Positions 49,173 to 59,100 of a stretch of DNA of 64,000 bases are shown one piece after another (the stretch's first letter is position 1; the number at the start of each line of letters is the position of its first letter). The notes under the pieces were generated by a model, which saw only the letters and a list, made by a program, of their open reading frames with translations, did not search any database and was not told where the DNA came from. Origin of the DNA: an uncultured Acetatifactor sp. (GTDB taxonomy: Bacteria; Bacillota; Clostridia; Lachnospirales; Lachnospiraceae); contig CAJTZD010000010.1 of assembly GCA_910584235.1 (NCBI GenBank), positions 1 to 64,000 of the forward strand. The letters run 5' to 3'. The position numbers were made by a program, and so were the translations under genes.

Positions 49173-51661
49173 GTATGTATGTATCAAACGAGGTGGCCGA
49201 GATCATTGAAAAGGCCTTTTCCCTGGCGAAGAGCGCCCGCTTCGAATATGTGACGCCGGAGCTGGTGCTGTATGCGGCCTGCCAGAATCCGGTGTTTGCC
49301 AGGGCGTTTGCGCAGTGCGGCGGAAGCGCCAGGAAGCTGGACAGGGATCTGCGGACATACCTGGAGGAATATATGGAGCAGGGGGCGGGGCCGGAGACAG
49401 AGCCCCAGCTTTCCCAGGGCATGGGATTAGTGCTTTCCCAAGGCTGGGAGACGGCCGGGAACAGCAACAAGCCTATGGTGGAACTGGCCCATATTCTCTG
49501 TGCTATGTATGGGCTGGAAGAAAGCTATGCGGTGTATTATATGCGGGCCCAGGGCGTGGAGCGGGTGGATCTGCTGCGGGAGATGACCATTGCCTCTGAG
49601 GAGATTGCAAGAGAGAGCAGACGAAAGCAGGAGGCCCAAGGGAAAAAGGTTCGCCAGAGCCATGGTGCGGCTGCCGGGACAGGGAATTTCCAGGACAGCA
49701 CTTTCGGCGGAGAATCCAATGATGAGTCAGGAGGGTCCGAGGCAGGGGACGAGGAACTATGGAACGATGAGGATGAGTGGGAAGAGGATGACCAGGCCTC
49801 TTCCGGGGACAGCTTCTGGCGGCAGTACGCCATCTGCCTGAACGAGGAGCTGGAGGGGCAAAATCCTTTGATCGGCCGGGCGGAGGAGCTGGAGCGGACC
49901 ATGCAGATCCTCTGCCGCAAGGAGAAGAACAATCCTCTGCACATCGGGGAGCCGGGAGTGGGCAAGACTGCCGTCACATACGGCCTGGCCAGGCTCCTGA
50001 ATGAGGGACAGGTGCCAAAGCCTTTGGCGGGAGCGAAGATTTTCGCGCTGGATTTGGGCAGCCTCCTTGCGGGCACCCAGTACAGGGGCGATTTCGAGAA
50101 GCGCTTTAAGCGGGTCATGGACAGCATTGCGGACGAAGACAATCCAATCGTGTATATCGACGAAATCCACAACATCGTAGGCGCTGGGGCCGTGAACGGC
50201 GGCAGCTTTGACGTCTCCAATATGCTAAAGCCTTATCTGGCCCAGGGGCATATCCGTTTTATTGGCGCCACTACCTATGAGGAATACAAAAAACATTTTG
50301 AGAAAAATAAAAGCCTGGTAAGGCGTTTTCAGAATATCGACATCAATGAGCCTGACAGGGCAGACGCCATCCGTATCCTGGAAGGCCTCAAAGATACTTA
50401 CGAGGCTTTCCACGGTGTGCGCTATGAAGAGGGCGTGCTGGAATATGCGGTGGAAATGAGCGCAAAATATATAAACGAAAGATATCTGCCGGACAAGGCC
50501 ATTGACCTCATTGACGAGGCCGGCGCTTACCGCAGGCTTCATCCGCTGCCCGCATCCGGGCAGCAGGGAGCGCTGCCGGGAGAAAGCGCAGATGGAAAGG
50601 CCGCCCCGGAAGCAGACGAGACTTCAGGAGTTGTTATGGGAAAACAGACGGTTGGCAGAGAACTAATAGACGAAATATTGTCGAATAGCTGCCATATCCC
50701 CAAACAGGCAGTGGAGAGCGACGAGACGGCTGCCCTTGCCACCCTGGAGCCGCGCCTGAAAGCAAGAGTATTCGGCCAGGACGAGGCTATTTCCCAGGTA
50801 GTCAATGCCGTCAAGTTCTCACGGGCAGGACTTCTGGAGGAGGGGAAGCCTCTGGCCAGCCTCCTTTTCGTAGGACCCACCGGCGTGGGCAAGACAGAGA
50901 TCGCAAAGAGCCTGGCTGACGAGCTGGGTATCCGGCTGATTCGGTTTGATATGAGCGAATATGAGGAGAAGCATGCCGTGGCCAAGCTCATCGGCGCACC
51001 GGCAGGGTATGTGGGCTATGAAGAGGGGGGCCTGCTGACGGAGGAAATCCGCAAAAATCCCCATGCCGTCCTTTTGCTGGACGAGATCGAGAAAGCCCAT
51101 CCCGATATCTACAATATCCTGCTGCAGGTATTTGATTACGCTACGCTGACAGACAACCAGGGCAGAAAAGCGGATTTCCGAAACGTGATCATTATCATGA
51201 CCTCCAATGCCGGGGCCAGCCGGATAGGAAAGCACGGCATCGGTTTCCAGGGACGGGACACAGGCAGCGAAATCCTCTTAGAGGAGGTAAAACGGATCTT
51301 TCAGCCGGAGTTTCGCAACCGCCTAAACCGGATCGTGGTATTCCGGGGAATGGATGAGGAGATGGCAGAGCGGATCGTGGATAAGAAGCTTGGTGAGCTG
51401 GCAGAGATGCTTTTACGGAAAAACGTACATCTGTCCGCGGACCCTGAGGCAAGGATGCTTGCGCGGAAGAAAGGCATCAGCGCGGAATATGGGGCCAGAG
51501 AGATAGAGAGAGTGATCCAGGGGGAGATCAAACCTCTTTTGGTGGACGAGATTCTGTTCGGGGCTCTCAGGGAGGGCGGAAGCTGCATGTTGACGGCCAA
51601 AGAGGCGAAATTCCTGCTTGAGCTGGCGCCGGACAATACTGCCGCCGCGGGTTTCGGATGA
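49169..51661 (+). CDS. clpA: ClpA-type AAA+ unfoldase
   Basis: 830 residues. N domain (1-145), an acidic linker (about 185-215), AAA-1 with Walker A GEPGVGKTAV and Walker B IVYIDEIHN, AAA-2 with GPTGVGKTEIAK and VLLLDEIEKAH. The short HGIGF loop before the ClpA-like C-terminus (IFQPEFRNRLNRIVVF) is the ClpP-binding IGF/IGL tripeptide. It unfolds substrates for ClpP, which is not encoded in the window. There is no long middle domain, so it is ClpA, not ClpB or ClpC. Confidence 0.94.
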   Translation: MSMYVSNEVAEIIEKAFSLAKSARFEYVTPELVLYAACQNPVFARAFAQCGGSARKLDRDLRTYLEEYMEQGAGPETEPQLSQGMGLVLSQGWETAGNSNKPMVELAHILCAMYGLEESYAVYYMRAQGVERVDLLREMTIASEEIARESRRKQEAQGKKVRQSHGAAAGTGNFQDSTFGGESNDESGGSEAGDEELWNDEDEWEEDDQASSGDSFWRQYAICLNEELEGQNPLIGRAEELERTMQILCRKEKNNPLHIGEPGVGKTAVTYGLARLLNEGQVPKPLAGAKIFALDLGSLLAGTQYRGDFEKRFKRVMDSIADEDNPIVYIDEIHNIVGAGAVNGGSFDVSNMLKPYLAQGHIRFIGATTYEEYKKHFEKNKSLVRRFQNIDINEPDRADAIRILEGLKDTYEAFHGVRYEEGVLEYAVEMSAKYINERYLPDKAIDLIDEAGAYRRLHPLPASGQQGALPGESADGKAAPEADETSGVVMGKQTVGRELIDEILSNSCHIPKQAVESDETAALATLEPRLKARVFGQDEAISQVVNAVKFSRAGLLEEGKPLASLLFVGPTGVGKTEIAKSLADELGIRLIRFDMSEYEEKHAVAKLIGAPAGYVGYEEGGLLTEEIRKNPHAVLLLDEIEKAHPDIYNILLQVFDYATLTDNQGRKADFRNVIIIMTSNAGASRIGKHGIGFQGRDTGSEILLEEVKRIFQPEFRNRLNRIVVFRGMDEEMAERIVDKKLGELAEMLLRKNVHLSADPEARMLARKKGISAEYGAREIERVIQGEIKPLLVDEILFGALREGGSCMLTAKEAKFLLELAPDNTAAAGFG

Positions 51662-51725
51662 ATGCTCCGGGATACAAGAGAACAGGACGGCACAAAGGGG
51701 ACAAGCAGATTTGACAGAAAGAGAG

Positions 51726-52388
51726 ATGACATATATGCCGGTTTATCGGCTGAATCCGGATGAGGTTTCCTTTCCGAATCCTATGTATGCCCGCCGGGAC
51801 GGACTGTTGGCGGTGGGCGGAGACCTAAGCGTGGAGAGGCTTTTGCTGGCCTACACCCACGGAATCTTTCCATGGTACGATCCCGGGGAGGAGATCCTCT
51901 GGTGGTGCCCCAGGGAACGGTTTGTTATTTTTCCGGGGGAGATACATATTTCCCGCTCCATGCGGAAATATTGGAAGAAACACAAGCTCAGACTGGAGCT
52001 GAACAGAGATTTTGCGGACACCATGCACAGATGCCGTATCATGCGGGAATTTCGGGAGGGAACATGGATTTCCGATGAGATGGAGGAGGGATATCTGCGC
52101 CTCCATCAGGCAGGCTATGCGGTCAGCGTGGAGGTATTCGAGGACGGCGGGCTTGCGGGGGGCCTGTACGGCGTGTCCGTGGGAAAATGCTTTTTCGGGG
52201 AGAGCATGTTCTCGGAAAAGGAGAACGGCTCCAAGGCAGCGCTGATCGCTTTTGCCGGACTGCTGGAGCAGAGCGGCTTTCTGCTGATGGACTGCCAGTT
52301 CCATACGGAGCATCTGGAGAGTATGGGCGGGCGGTATATTTCCTGGGAGGAATATGACAGGATGCTGGAAGAGGGGACGGGCCGCTAG
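51726..52388 (+). CDS. aat: Leucyl/phenylalanyl-tRNA-protein transferase
   Basis: 220 residues; family motifs VYRLNPDEVSFPNP, RRDGLLAVGGDLSVERLL, YTHGIFPWYD, ILWWCPRERFVIFP and the GKCFFGESMFS and MDCQFHTEHL blocks. It adds Leu or Phe to proteins with N-terminal Lys or Arg, creating the signal read by ClpS. The frame is open from 51618 inside clpA; the ATG at 51726 (after AAAGAGAG) fits family starts. It lies 65 bases past clpA, completing an N-degron operon. Confidence 0.93.
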   Translation: MTYMPVYRLNPDEVSFPNPMYARRDGLLAVGGDLSVERLLLAYTHGIFPWYDPGEEILWWCPRERFVIFPGEIHISRSMRKYWKKHKLRLELNRDFADTMHRCRIMREFREGTWISDEMEEGYLRLHQAGYAVSVEVFEDGGLAGGLYGVSVGKCFFGESMFSEKENGSKAALIAFAGLLEQSGFLLMDCQFHTEHLESMGGRYISWEEYDRMLEEGTGR

Positions 52389-52597
52389 ACAGATAGCGTT
52401 CTGCCAGTCTGTGAAAAGCCGAATGGGAAGAAATATGGAAACAAACAGAAAGAAACGGACAGATGATGTCAAGAGGAGCGGCCTGTGAATAAAGCGAGAG
52501 GATATGCGGCGGATCAAAGGAAAGGGTGCCATGTCCTGGGCGGGCAAGGCAGACTTCAGGACAGGATAGTCAGGTGCATGAAAGCGAGGTGCGCGGA

Positions 52598-53956
52598 ATG
52601 AGATTGCGGAGCAGAGTGGCGATATGGTGCGGCAAGCTTGTCTGTACGGTGAGCCGCGGGCTGGGAAAAGGAAACGGCTCTTCCCTCCCCGGGCGGGTGG
52701 CCAGGAAGATCGACCCGGAGATTCTGTCGGTGATGAGCGGTATGGTGCGGGAGAAGATCATCGCGGTCACAGGGACAAACGGGAAGACCACTACCACCAG
52801 CCTTTTGGCTCATGTGCTGAGCCAGTCCGGGAAAAAGGTGGTCTGGAACAGGATGGGAGCCAATCTCATGGACGGCGCCGTGTCCTCCTTTGTGCTGGCG
52901 GCAAAGAAAAGCGGGAAGCTGGACGCGGACTATGCCTGTATCGAAGTGGACGAGATGGCTTCCGTGAGAGTCTTTCCCGGGCTAAAGCCGGACTGTGTGC
53001 TGGTGACCAATATTTTCAGAGACCAATTGGACCGCACCTGCGAGGTGGATATTACCTGCGGCCAGATTCAAAAGGCCATGGAGACTGTGCCGGAGGCGAT
53101 ACTGATCACAAACTGTGACGATATCTGTTCCTTTACATTGGCTGCCGGCTGCAAAAATCGGAAGCTTACTTACGGCATCGGAGAGCGTATCGCTGACGAT
53201 ATGCCTGTAGGAACGGGGGAGAGCGTCTTCTGTCCCTCCTGCGGCTGCCGCCTGGAATACGACGTAATCCACTATGGGCAGCTGGGGGTCTATCACTGCC
53301 CGGAATGCGGACTGGCGCGTCCGGAGCCCGACATGACCGTGACGGATGTGGTGTTTGAGGACGGAACCTATTCCTTTACATTGGACGGCAGGAGAATTGT
53401 CTCCGGCGCCCAGGCGCCTTATAATGTATACAATACCCTCAGTGTCTATACGGCTCTTTTGGCGGCGGACGGGCCCAGGGACGGATTTGAACAGGCCATA
53501 GGGCGTTTTGACTACGGCAATAACAGAGAATGCGCCTACCGGATAGACGGAGCTCGTGTGCAGCTGTATCTGACCAAGAATCCCGTGGGATTCCAGCAGA
53601 AGATTTTCCTGATCCGCAGGGATCCGAAGCCTAAGGATATCGTGATCCAGATCAATGATACGGTGTTGGACGGAGAGGATGTGTCCTGGCTGTGGGATGT
53701 GGATTTTGGCTATCTGCACGAGGCCGCGGTGGCCTCCATCGTCACTGTGGGAAGCAGGGGGGCGGATATGGAGGTGCGCTTAAAGTACGAGGATATCGCC
53801 AGCCGCTGCGGCACGGAGCTCAAAGAGACCGTGGAGGAGCTCACAAAGCGCGGAAGCAGGAACCTCTATATCATCACCAACTACTCCGGCCTGTATCCTG
53901 CGATTAAAATGCTGGAGGAAATGCAGGCTGCCGGAAAGGAGGGCATGGAGAGATGA
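52598..53956 (+). CDS. murT: Lipid II isoglutaminyl synthase, Mur ligase-like subunit
   Basis: 452 residues. ATP-binding GTNGKTTTTSLL, central Mur ligase domain, and a zinc-ribbon insertion CPSCGC...HCPECG typical of MurT, then the DUF1727 C-terminal domain. With GatD it amidates D-glutamate of lipid II to D-isoglutamine, needed for cell-wall cross-linking. GAGGTG lies six bases before the ATG at 52598; the longer frame from 52526 is unlikely. It overlaps gatD by four bases. Confidence 0.94.
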   Translation: MRLRSRVAIWCGKLVCTVSRGLGKGNGSSLPGRVARKIDPEILSVMSGMVREKIIAVTGTNGKTTTTSLLAHVLSQSGKKVVWNRMGANLMDGAVSSFVLAAKKSGKLDADYACIEVDEMASVRVFPGLKPDCVLVTNIFRDQLDRTCEVDITCGQIQKAMETVPEAILITNCDDICSFTLAAGCKNRKLTYGIGERIADDMPVGTGESVFCPSCGCRLEYDVIHYGQLGVYHCPECGLARPEPDMTVTDVVFEDGTYSFTLDGRRIVSGAQAPYNVYNTLSVYTALLAADGPRDGFEQAIGRFDYGNNRECAYRIDGARVQLYLTKNPVGFQQKIFLIRRDPKPKDIVIQINDTVLDGEDVSWLWDVDFGYLHEAAVASIVTVGSRGADMEVRLKYEDIASRCGTELKETVEELTKRGSRNLYIITNYSGLYPAIKMLEEMQAAGKEGMER

Positions 53957-54681
53957 AAGTGACCATAGGACATCTGTATCCGGACCTGTTTAATCTGTAC
54001 GGCGACAGCGGAAATGTCCAGTGCATGAAAAAGCGCCTTGTCTGGAGGGGCATGGAAGCGGAGGTGCTGCCTTTGGGCGCCGGAGAAGAGATCGACTTCG
54101 GAAAGCTGGATATCCTGGTCTGGGGAGGGGGCTCGGACAGAGGGCAGGCTCTGGCCGTGGACTATCTGAACCGGATACAGCCCGATTTCAAACAGTATGT
54201 GGAAGATGGTGGCGTAGTCCTGGCTGTATGCGGCGCATTTCAGCTTTTGGGAAAATACTACAAGGCAGGGGAAGAGATCATAAAGGGGCTTGATATTCTG
54301 GACATTTATACCGAGCGCTGCGACCAGCGCCTGGTGGGGAATATCGTTTTGGAGAGTCCGCTTTCCGATACACCGGTGGTGGGGTTCGAGAACCATGCGG
54401 GGCGTACCGTCATCGGAGACTGCACGCCCTTTGGAAAGGTGCTTTACGGCAGAGGCAATACCGGGGACGGCGGCTATGAGGGGGTTGTTTACAAAAATGT
54501 AATCGGCACCTATCTCCACGGCCCCCTCCTGCCGAAGAATCCGCAGATCTGCGACTGGTTCCTGAAAAAGGCCCTGGAGCGCAGATATGGTGGGGACGCT
54601 GCGCTCACGGAACTCTCCGACGAGCCGGAGCTTCGCGCCAACCGGAACATGGTAAAGCGGCTGGGATGTGATAAGAAATGA
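53953..54681 (+). CDS. gatD: Lipid II isoglutaminyl synthase, glutamine amidotransferase subunit
   Basis: 242 residues. CobB/CobQ-like class I amidotransferase with nucleophile C93 (AVCGAFQLLG) and H189 (GTYLHGPLLPKNP), which match the positions known in Staphylococcus GatD. It supplies ammonia to MurT. Starts at ATGA, overlapping murT; convergent with the protease gene, whose stop codon lies 11 bases further. Confidence 0.95.
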   Translation: MKVTIGHLYPDLFNLYGDSGNVQCMKKRLVWRGMEAEVLPLGAGEEIDFGKLDILVWGGGSDRGQALAVDYLNRIQPDFKQYVEDGGVVLAVCGAFQLLGKYYKAGEEIIKGLDILDIYTERCDQRLVGNIVLESPLSDTPVVGFENHAGRTVIGDCTPFGKVLYGRGNTGDGGYEGVVYKNVIGTYLHGPLLPKNPQICDWFLKKALERRYGGDAALTELSDEPELRANRNMVKRLGCDKK

Positions 54682-54692
54682 CGGAAGCTTTT

Positions 54693-56555
54693 CTACTGGG
54701 GCAGGCTGCCCGCAGCACACAATCCGCCCCAGCCTACCCGGCTGTTGGGATATTCATATTCGCCCCGGAGGGCTCTGGCCCCGGCGCGCAGATAAGCTTT
54801 TACTTTTTCACCATATAAAAACACATCGTTTCCCCGTACAATCCCCCACTCCATCAGCAGCGCACAGCTTCCCGACACAATGGGCGTGGCAAAGGAGGTT
54901 CCGGTCATGGGGGTATAGCCGCCGTAGATATCCGGCGCGATGACGCCTACACCCGGCGCGGCCAGATCCGGCTTAGCCAGCCCTGCCGCCACCACGCCTA
55001 TGGTCCGGTTGGCATCGGCGTAGCCTCTGCCGGAGAAATCCGCATAGGCCTCATAGGTGCTGTCATAAGCGCCCACGGAGATTACCTTTGCCGCGGTGGA
55101 GGGTATGGTCAGGGTCACTTCCGGCGTGGAACGGTAGAAGCCGGTGCCGGAAGCGCGCACTACGGCGGAGGGCAGATAGAAATAGTACCGCCCGGTGACC
55201 ACCTGCAGAGGTTCTATGCGGATGGTCCACACGCCGCTGTTGATGTAAGTCTGACCTATGGGCAGCATCTCAAAGTAGATTTCCTCCGCCACCGCATAGG
55301 GCGCGGGATTTCCGAAATACACCATAATTTCCGTCTGCTCCAGCCTGAGGGTGTATTTCCCGCCGTCGATCATGGCGGGCAGCTGGGTCTCCTGCCCGCC
55401 CGGAGAACGCAGGAAAATGCGGTAGGTATCGCAGTAATTCTTCCAGAGCTGGACATTCAGGGTGCGCTCGTATTCTGCCACGGCAAGCTCCACGGAGGCG
55501 GGCCTTGCGACGGGGCCTACGCGACTGGGAACGCCGTCCCCGCCGCCTGTGGGATTCTCCTGCAAAAGGCTTCCGGACAGATGGCCTGCGCTGTTTCCCT
55601 CGTTTCCCGCACCCACGCAGATGACAGTGCGGCCGATTTCGGCAGCGTTGTCCAGAAAGCGCTCGATCAGTGAGCTTCCGTCGTGGGCCCCGTAAGTATT
55701 GCCGAAACTTAAGTTGATGACCAGGGGCATCTGCAGCTCTATGGCTTTTTGGATGGCATAGGTCACGGCGCGCATGATTTCCGTGGTTCTGGGAAAGGAG
55801 GCGGCGTCGGGCAGGCCCAGCTTGACGATCAGAAGCTCCGCTTCGGGCGCCACGCCCTGGTAGACAGAGGTGCTTCCGGCGGCAATCCCTGCTACCGCCG
55901 TGCCGTGTCCGCTTGCGTCCACGCTGGGCAGCAACTGGAATTGTTCCTGCTCCGTGGAGGCAGCCAGAGCCTGATTGATCCGGGCGGAATCGAACTCCAC
56001 TCCCATCCGGTAACCGTCCGGCGGACGGCGTACTGGGGGGAGTTGTGCCTGGGCATCCGGCCGCAGGGTCTGATCCCATAAAAAACGGATTCTGGTACTG
56101 CCGTCCGGATGGCGGAATTCCGACAACTTATAATCGATCCCACTGTCCAAAACCGCCACCAGCACACCTGCTCCGGACAGGTTCGGCTCCCGCAGCGTGA
56201 CCTGGGCGATACAGGAATTGTCCGTGGGCATTTCCGCCTCATAGAAATACCGTTTCGGCTTTTCCACATATTCGATCTCTTCCAGTTCCGCTACCCTGTC
56301 CACCAGCTGTTCCGGCACTGTCAGCACGGCATAGCCGGCAATGAGATATTCCACATCTACCCCCAAAGCTTCCAGCATATCCAGGCTGCCGTGATACTTT
56401 ACGATGAGCTCCCATGTGCGGTTTTCCGTGTGAAATCCTACGTTCAGTTCTTCCGTCTGAACCCTGATTTCCTCCGGGGTCAATAAGGCCAACTGCAGCA
56501 AATCCTCCAGTTTCTGATTCAAAGCACTCCCCCTTACAGACGATTCCTCTTTCAT
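54693..56555 (-). CDS. S8 subtilisin-family protease (csp-like)
   Basis: 620 residues. Catalytic triad intact: D137 (VLDSGID), H217 (GHGTAVAG) and S554 (GTSFATP); oxyanion N in GAGNEGN. There is a short N-terminal pro-like region but no signal peptide, and a jelly-roll-like insertion lies between H and S. This is the layout of clostridial Csp germination proteases (CspB type) and their relatives. A sporulation or germination role is plausible but not shown by the context. Confidence 0.85.
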   Translation of the reverse strand: MKEESSVRGSALNQKLEDLLQLALLTPEEIRVQTEELNVGFHTENRTWELIVKYHGSLDMLEALGVDVEYLIAGYAVLTVPEQLVDRVAELEEIEYVEKPKRYFYEAEMPTDNSCIAQVTLREPNLSGAGVLVAVLDSGIDYKLSEFRHPDGSTRIRFLWDQTLRPDAQAQLPPVRRPPDGYRMGVEFDSARINQALAASTEQEQFQLLPSVDASGHGTAVAGIAAGSTSVYQGVAPEAELLIVKLGLPDAASFPRTTEIMRAVTYAIQKAIELQMPLVINLSFGNTYGAHDGSSLIERFLDNAAEIGRTVICVGAGNEGNSAGHLSGSLLQENPTGGGDGVPSRVGPVARPASVELAVAEYERTLNVQLWKNYCDTYRIFLRSPGGQETQLPAMIDGGKYTLRLEQTEIMVYFGNPAPYAVAEEIYFEMLPIGQTYINSGVWTIRIEPLQVVTGRYYFYLPSAVVRASGTGFYRSTPEVTLTIPSTAAKVISVGAYDSTYEAYADFSGRGYADANRTIGVVAAGLAKPDLAAPGVGVIAPDIYGGYTPMTGTSFATPIVSGSCALLMEWGIVRGNDVFLYGEKVKAYLRAGARALRGEYEYPNSRVGWGGLCAAGSLPQ

Positions 56556-56626
56556 ACTATGCGGTGAGACAGAAAAACAAGAACCGTATTTGCAAAAAAT
56601 TTATAAGGAAAAAAATCCTGTCCTGT

Positions 56627-56633
56627 GGTACAA
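56627..56633 (+). promoter_or_regulatory. Extended -10 promoter candidate for GH3
   Basis: CCTGTGGTACAATAAG contains TGG directly before TACAAT, about 45 bases from the GH3 start, with no clear -35 box, as in activator-dependent promoters. Confidence 0.4.
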
Positions 56634-56679
56634 TAAGAATACCTGTAAAAACTGGAAACAGCATGACGGAGGAAACAAG

Positions 56680-58872
56680 ATGAGAGACAGAGAAAAAGCA
56701 AGACAGAGGGCCCATGAGCTGGTCGGTCAGATGACGCTGGAGGAGAAAGCCTCCCAGCTGCGCTACGATGCTCCGGCGATTCCAAGGCTGGGCGTGCCGG
56801 CCTACAACTGGTGGAATGAGGGTCTGCACGGCGTGGCCAGGGCGGGCGTGGCCACCAGCTTTCCCCAGGCTATCGGTATGGCGGCGGCTTTCGACGCGGA
56901 GCTGGTAAAGGAAATGGGGCATGTCACCGCCGTGGAGGGCCGGGCGAAATACAATGCCGCCAGCGCCCGGGGAGACCGGGATATCTATAAGGGGCTGACT
57001 TTCTGGTCGCCCAATATCAACATTTTCAGGGATCCCAGATGGGGCAGGGGACATGAGACCTATGGGGAGGACCCGTATCTGACCGGAGAACTGGGGGCGG
57101 CCTATGTAAAAGGCATGCAGGGGGACGGAGAATATATGATGGCCGCGGCGTGCGCCAAGCATTTCGCGGTCCATTCCGGACCCGAGGCCCTGCGGCACAA
57201 ATTTAACGCCGAAGTATCTGAAAAGGATCTCCGGGAGACATATCTGCCCGCCTTTGAGAAGCTGGTGAAAGAGGCGGAAGTGGAAGCGGTGATGGGCGCC
57301 TACAACAGGACCAACGGGGAGCCCTGCTGCGGCAGCAAAATGCTGATGCAGGACATCCTGAGAGGGGAATGGGGCTTCCGGGGGCATTATGTCTCCGACT
57401 GCTGGGCCATCCGGGATTTCCACGAGAACCATATGGTCACGGACACGGCGGAGGAGTCGGCGGCCCTGGCTTTAAAATGCGGCTGCGACGTAAACTGCGG
57501 CATTACATACCTGCACCTGCTGAAAGCCTGTCAGGACGGGCTGGTCACCGAGGAGGAGATAGGACGGGCGGCAGAGAGACTGTTTACCACCAGGTTCCTC
57601 TTAGGACTGTTCGACGAGACAGAGTATGACAAGATCGGCTATGACCGGATTGAGTGTAAAGAACATCTGGAAACCGCCGCCCGGGCCACGGCGGAGAGCC
57701 TGGTGCTGTTAAAGAACAACGGTATCCTGCCCCTGGACAAAAAAGCCATAAAGACGGTGGGCGTCATCGGGCCTAACGCGGACAGCCGCTCCGCCCTCAT
57801 CGGCAATTACCATGGAACCTCCTCCAGATATATCACGGTACTGGAGGGAATCCAGGACTATGTGCAGGAGGACGTAAGGGTCTATTATTCAGAGGGCTGC
57901 CATTTGTTTGGGGAAAAGGTGGAGGGCCTGGCATGGCGGCAGGACCGGATCAGCGAAGCGGTGAGCGTGGCGAAAAACAGCGATGTAGTCATCCTGTGTC
58001 TGGGACTGGACGAGACCCTGGAGGGGGAAGAGGGAGACGCCGGAAACGGGTATGCCTCCGGAGACAAGGTAGATTTGGCGCTTCCCCAGGTGCAGCGGGA
58101 GCTGGCGGAAGCGGTGCTGCAGGTGGGAAAGCCGGTGGTGCTGTTAAATATGACAGGCAGCGCCATGGACTTAAGGTATTTCCAGGAGCATGCGGACGCG
58201 GTGCTGCAGGTGTGGTATCCCGGGGCCAGGGGCGGAAAAGTCGTGGCGAAAGCGCTCTTTGGAGAGATTTCCCCCTCCGGTAAGCTGCCGGTTACATTCT
58301 ACAACAGCGCGGACGAGCTGCCGGCGTTTGAGGAGTATTCCATGAAAGGGAGAACCTACCGGTATTTCCAGGGAAAGCCGCTGTATCCCTTCGGATATGG
58401 CCTGACCTACGGGGACGTGGCTGTGGAAAGCGCGGAGTGCGGCGGACACAGCTGGGAAGCCGGGACAGACGGGAAAAACGGGACTTTTGAAGATGGGAAA
58501 ATAGTCGAATGGGCGCAGGAAACTTTAAAGACGGCGATGTTTGAGGATATGACGGTAAGCGTTACGCTTTCAAACAAAAGCAATGTGGCTACGGGCGAAG
58601 TCGTTCAGGTATACGTGAAATATCTGGATGGGGAAGACGCGGCGCCAAATGGATCCCTTGCCGCCTTTGAGAGAGTCTTCCTTTCCGGCGGGGAGCGCAA
58701 AAGCGTGGCGGTCAGGATAGGGAAAGAGCGCTTTGCCGTCATAGATAAGGAGGGCAGGAAGACGGAACCGGGCGGACGCTTCCTGGTCAGCATAGGCCTG
58801 GGGCAGCCGGACGAAAGGACCAGGGAACTGACCGGGAAAGAAAATATTCTCTTTGTTTGCGAGAGGGGCTGA
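56680..58872 (+). CDS. GH3 beta-glycosidase (xylosidase/glucosidase)
   Basis: 730 residues. N-terminal GH3 barrel with WWNEGLHGVARAG (a form common in GH3 beta-xylosidases), nucleophile D240 (HYVSDCWAIRD), the alpha/beta sandwich with DETLEGEEGD, and a C-terminal fibronectin III-like domain (YFQGKPLYPFGYGLTY onward). No signal peptide, so it acts on imported oligosaccharides. GGAGG lies seven bases before the ATG at 56680; the frame from 56590 has no ribosome binding site. Ends at a strong terminator. Confidence 0.93.
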   Translation: MRDREKARQRAHELVGQMTLEEKASQLRYDAPAIPRLGVPAYNWWNEGLHGVARAGVATSFPQAIGMAAAFDAELVKEMGHVTAVEGRAKYNAASARGDRDIYKGLTFWSPNINIFRDPRWGRGHETYGEDPYLTGELGAAYVKGMQGDGEYMMAAACAKHFAVHSGPEALRHKFNAEVSEKDLRETYLPAFEKLVKEAEVEAVMGAYNRTNGEPCCGSKMLMQDILRGEWGFRGHYVSDCWAIRDFHENHMVTDTAEESAALALKCGCDVNCGITYLHLLKACQDGLVTEEEIGRAAERLFTTRFLLGLFDETEYDKIGYDRIECKEHLETAARATAESLVLLKNNGILPLDKKAIKTVGVIGPNADSRSALIGNYHGTSSRYITVLEGIQDYVQEDVRVYYSEGCHLFGEKVEGLAWRQDRISEAVSVAKNSDVVILCLGLDETLEGEEGDAGNGYASGDKVDLALPQVQRELAEAVLQVGKPVVLLNMTGSAMDLRYFQEHADAVLQVWYPGARGGKVVAKALFGEISPSGKLPVTFYNSADELPAFEEYSMKGRTYRYFQGKPLYPFGYGLTYGDVAVESAECGGHSWEAGTDGKNGTFEDGKIVEWAQETLKTAMFEDMTVSVTLSNKSNVATGEVVQVYVKYLDGEDAAPNGSLAAFERVFLSGGERKSVAVRIGKERFAVIDKEGRKTEPGGRFLVSIGLGQPDERTRELTGKENILFVCERG

Positions 58873-58939
58873 AGCAAAGGAAGACGCCCAGTGGGATCGC
58901 CGGCGTTCTGCCAGCGAAATCGGATCATGCAATTTATTG

Positions 58940-58979
58940 GCTCCTGTCCCGGCTTGTGCCGGGGCAGGGGCTTTGTCTT
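58940..58979 (+). terminator. Terminator after GH3
   Basis: GCTCCTGTCCCGGC (58940-58953) pairs with GCCGGGGCAGGGGC (58958-58971), including G-U pairs, around TTGT and followed by TTTGTCTT. Confidence 0.75.
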
Positions 58980-59100
58980 ATGCGTTCACAATTTTGTATT
59001 TCCATAAGCTGGCGGTCACGGCAAAAAAATGCTATTGCCGGAATCGGAGCCTCCACGGTAAAATGAAAGAACAAGATCCGAAGAGGAGGCGGCGACGCGA

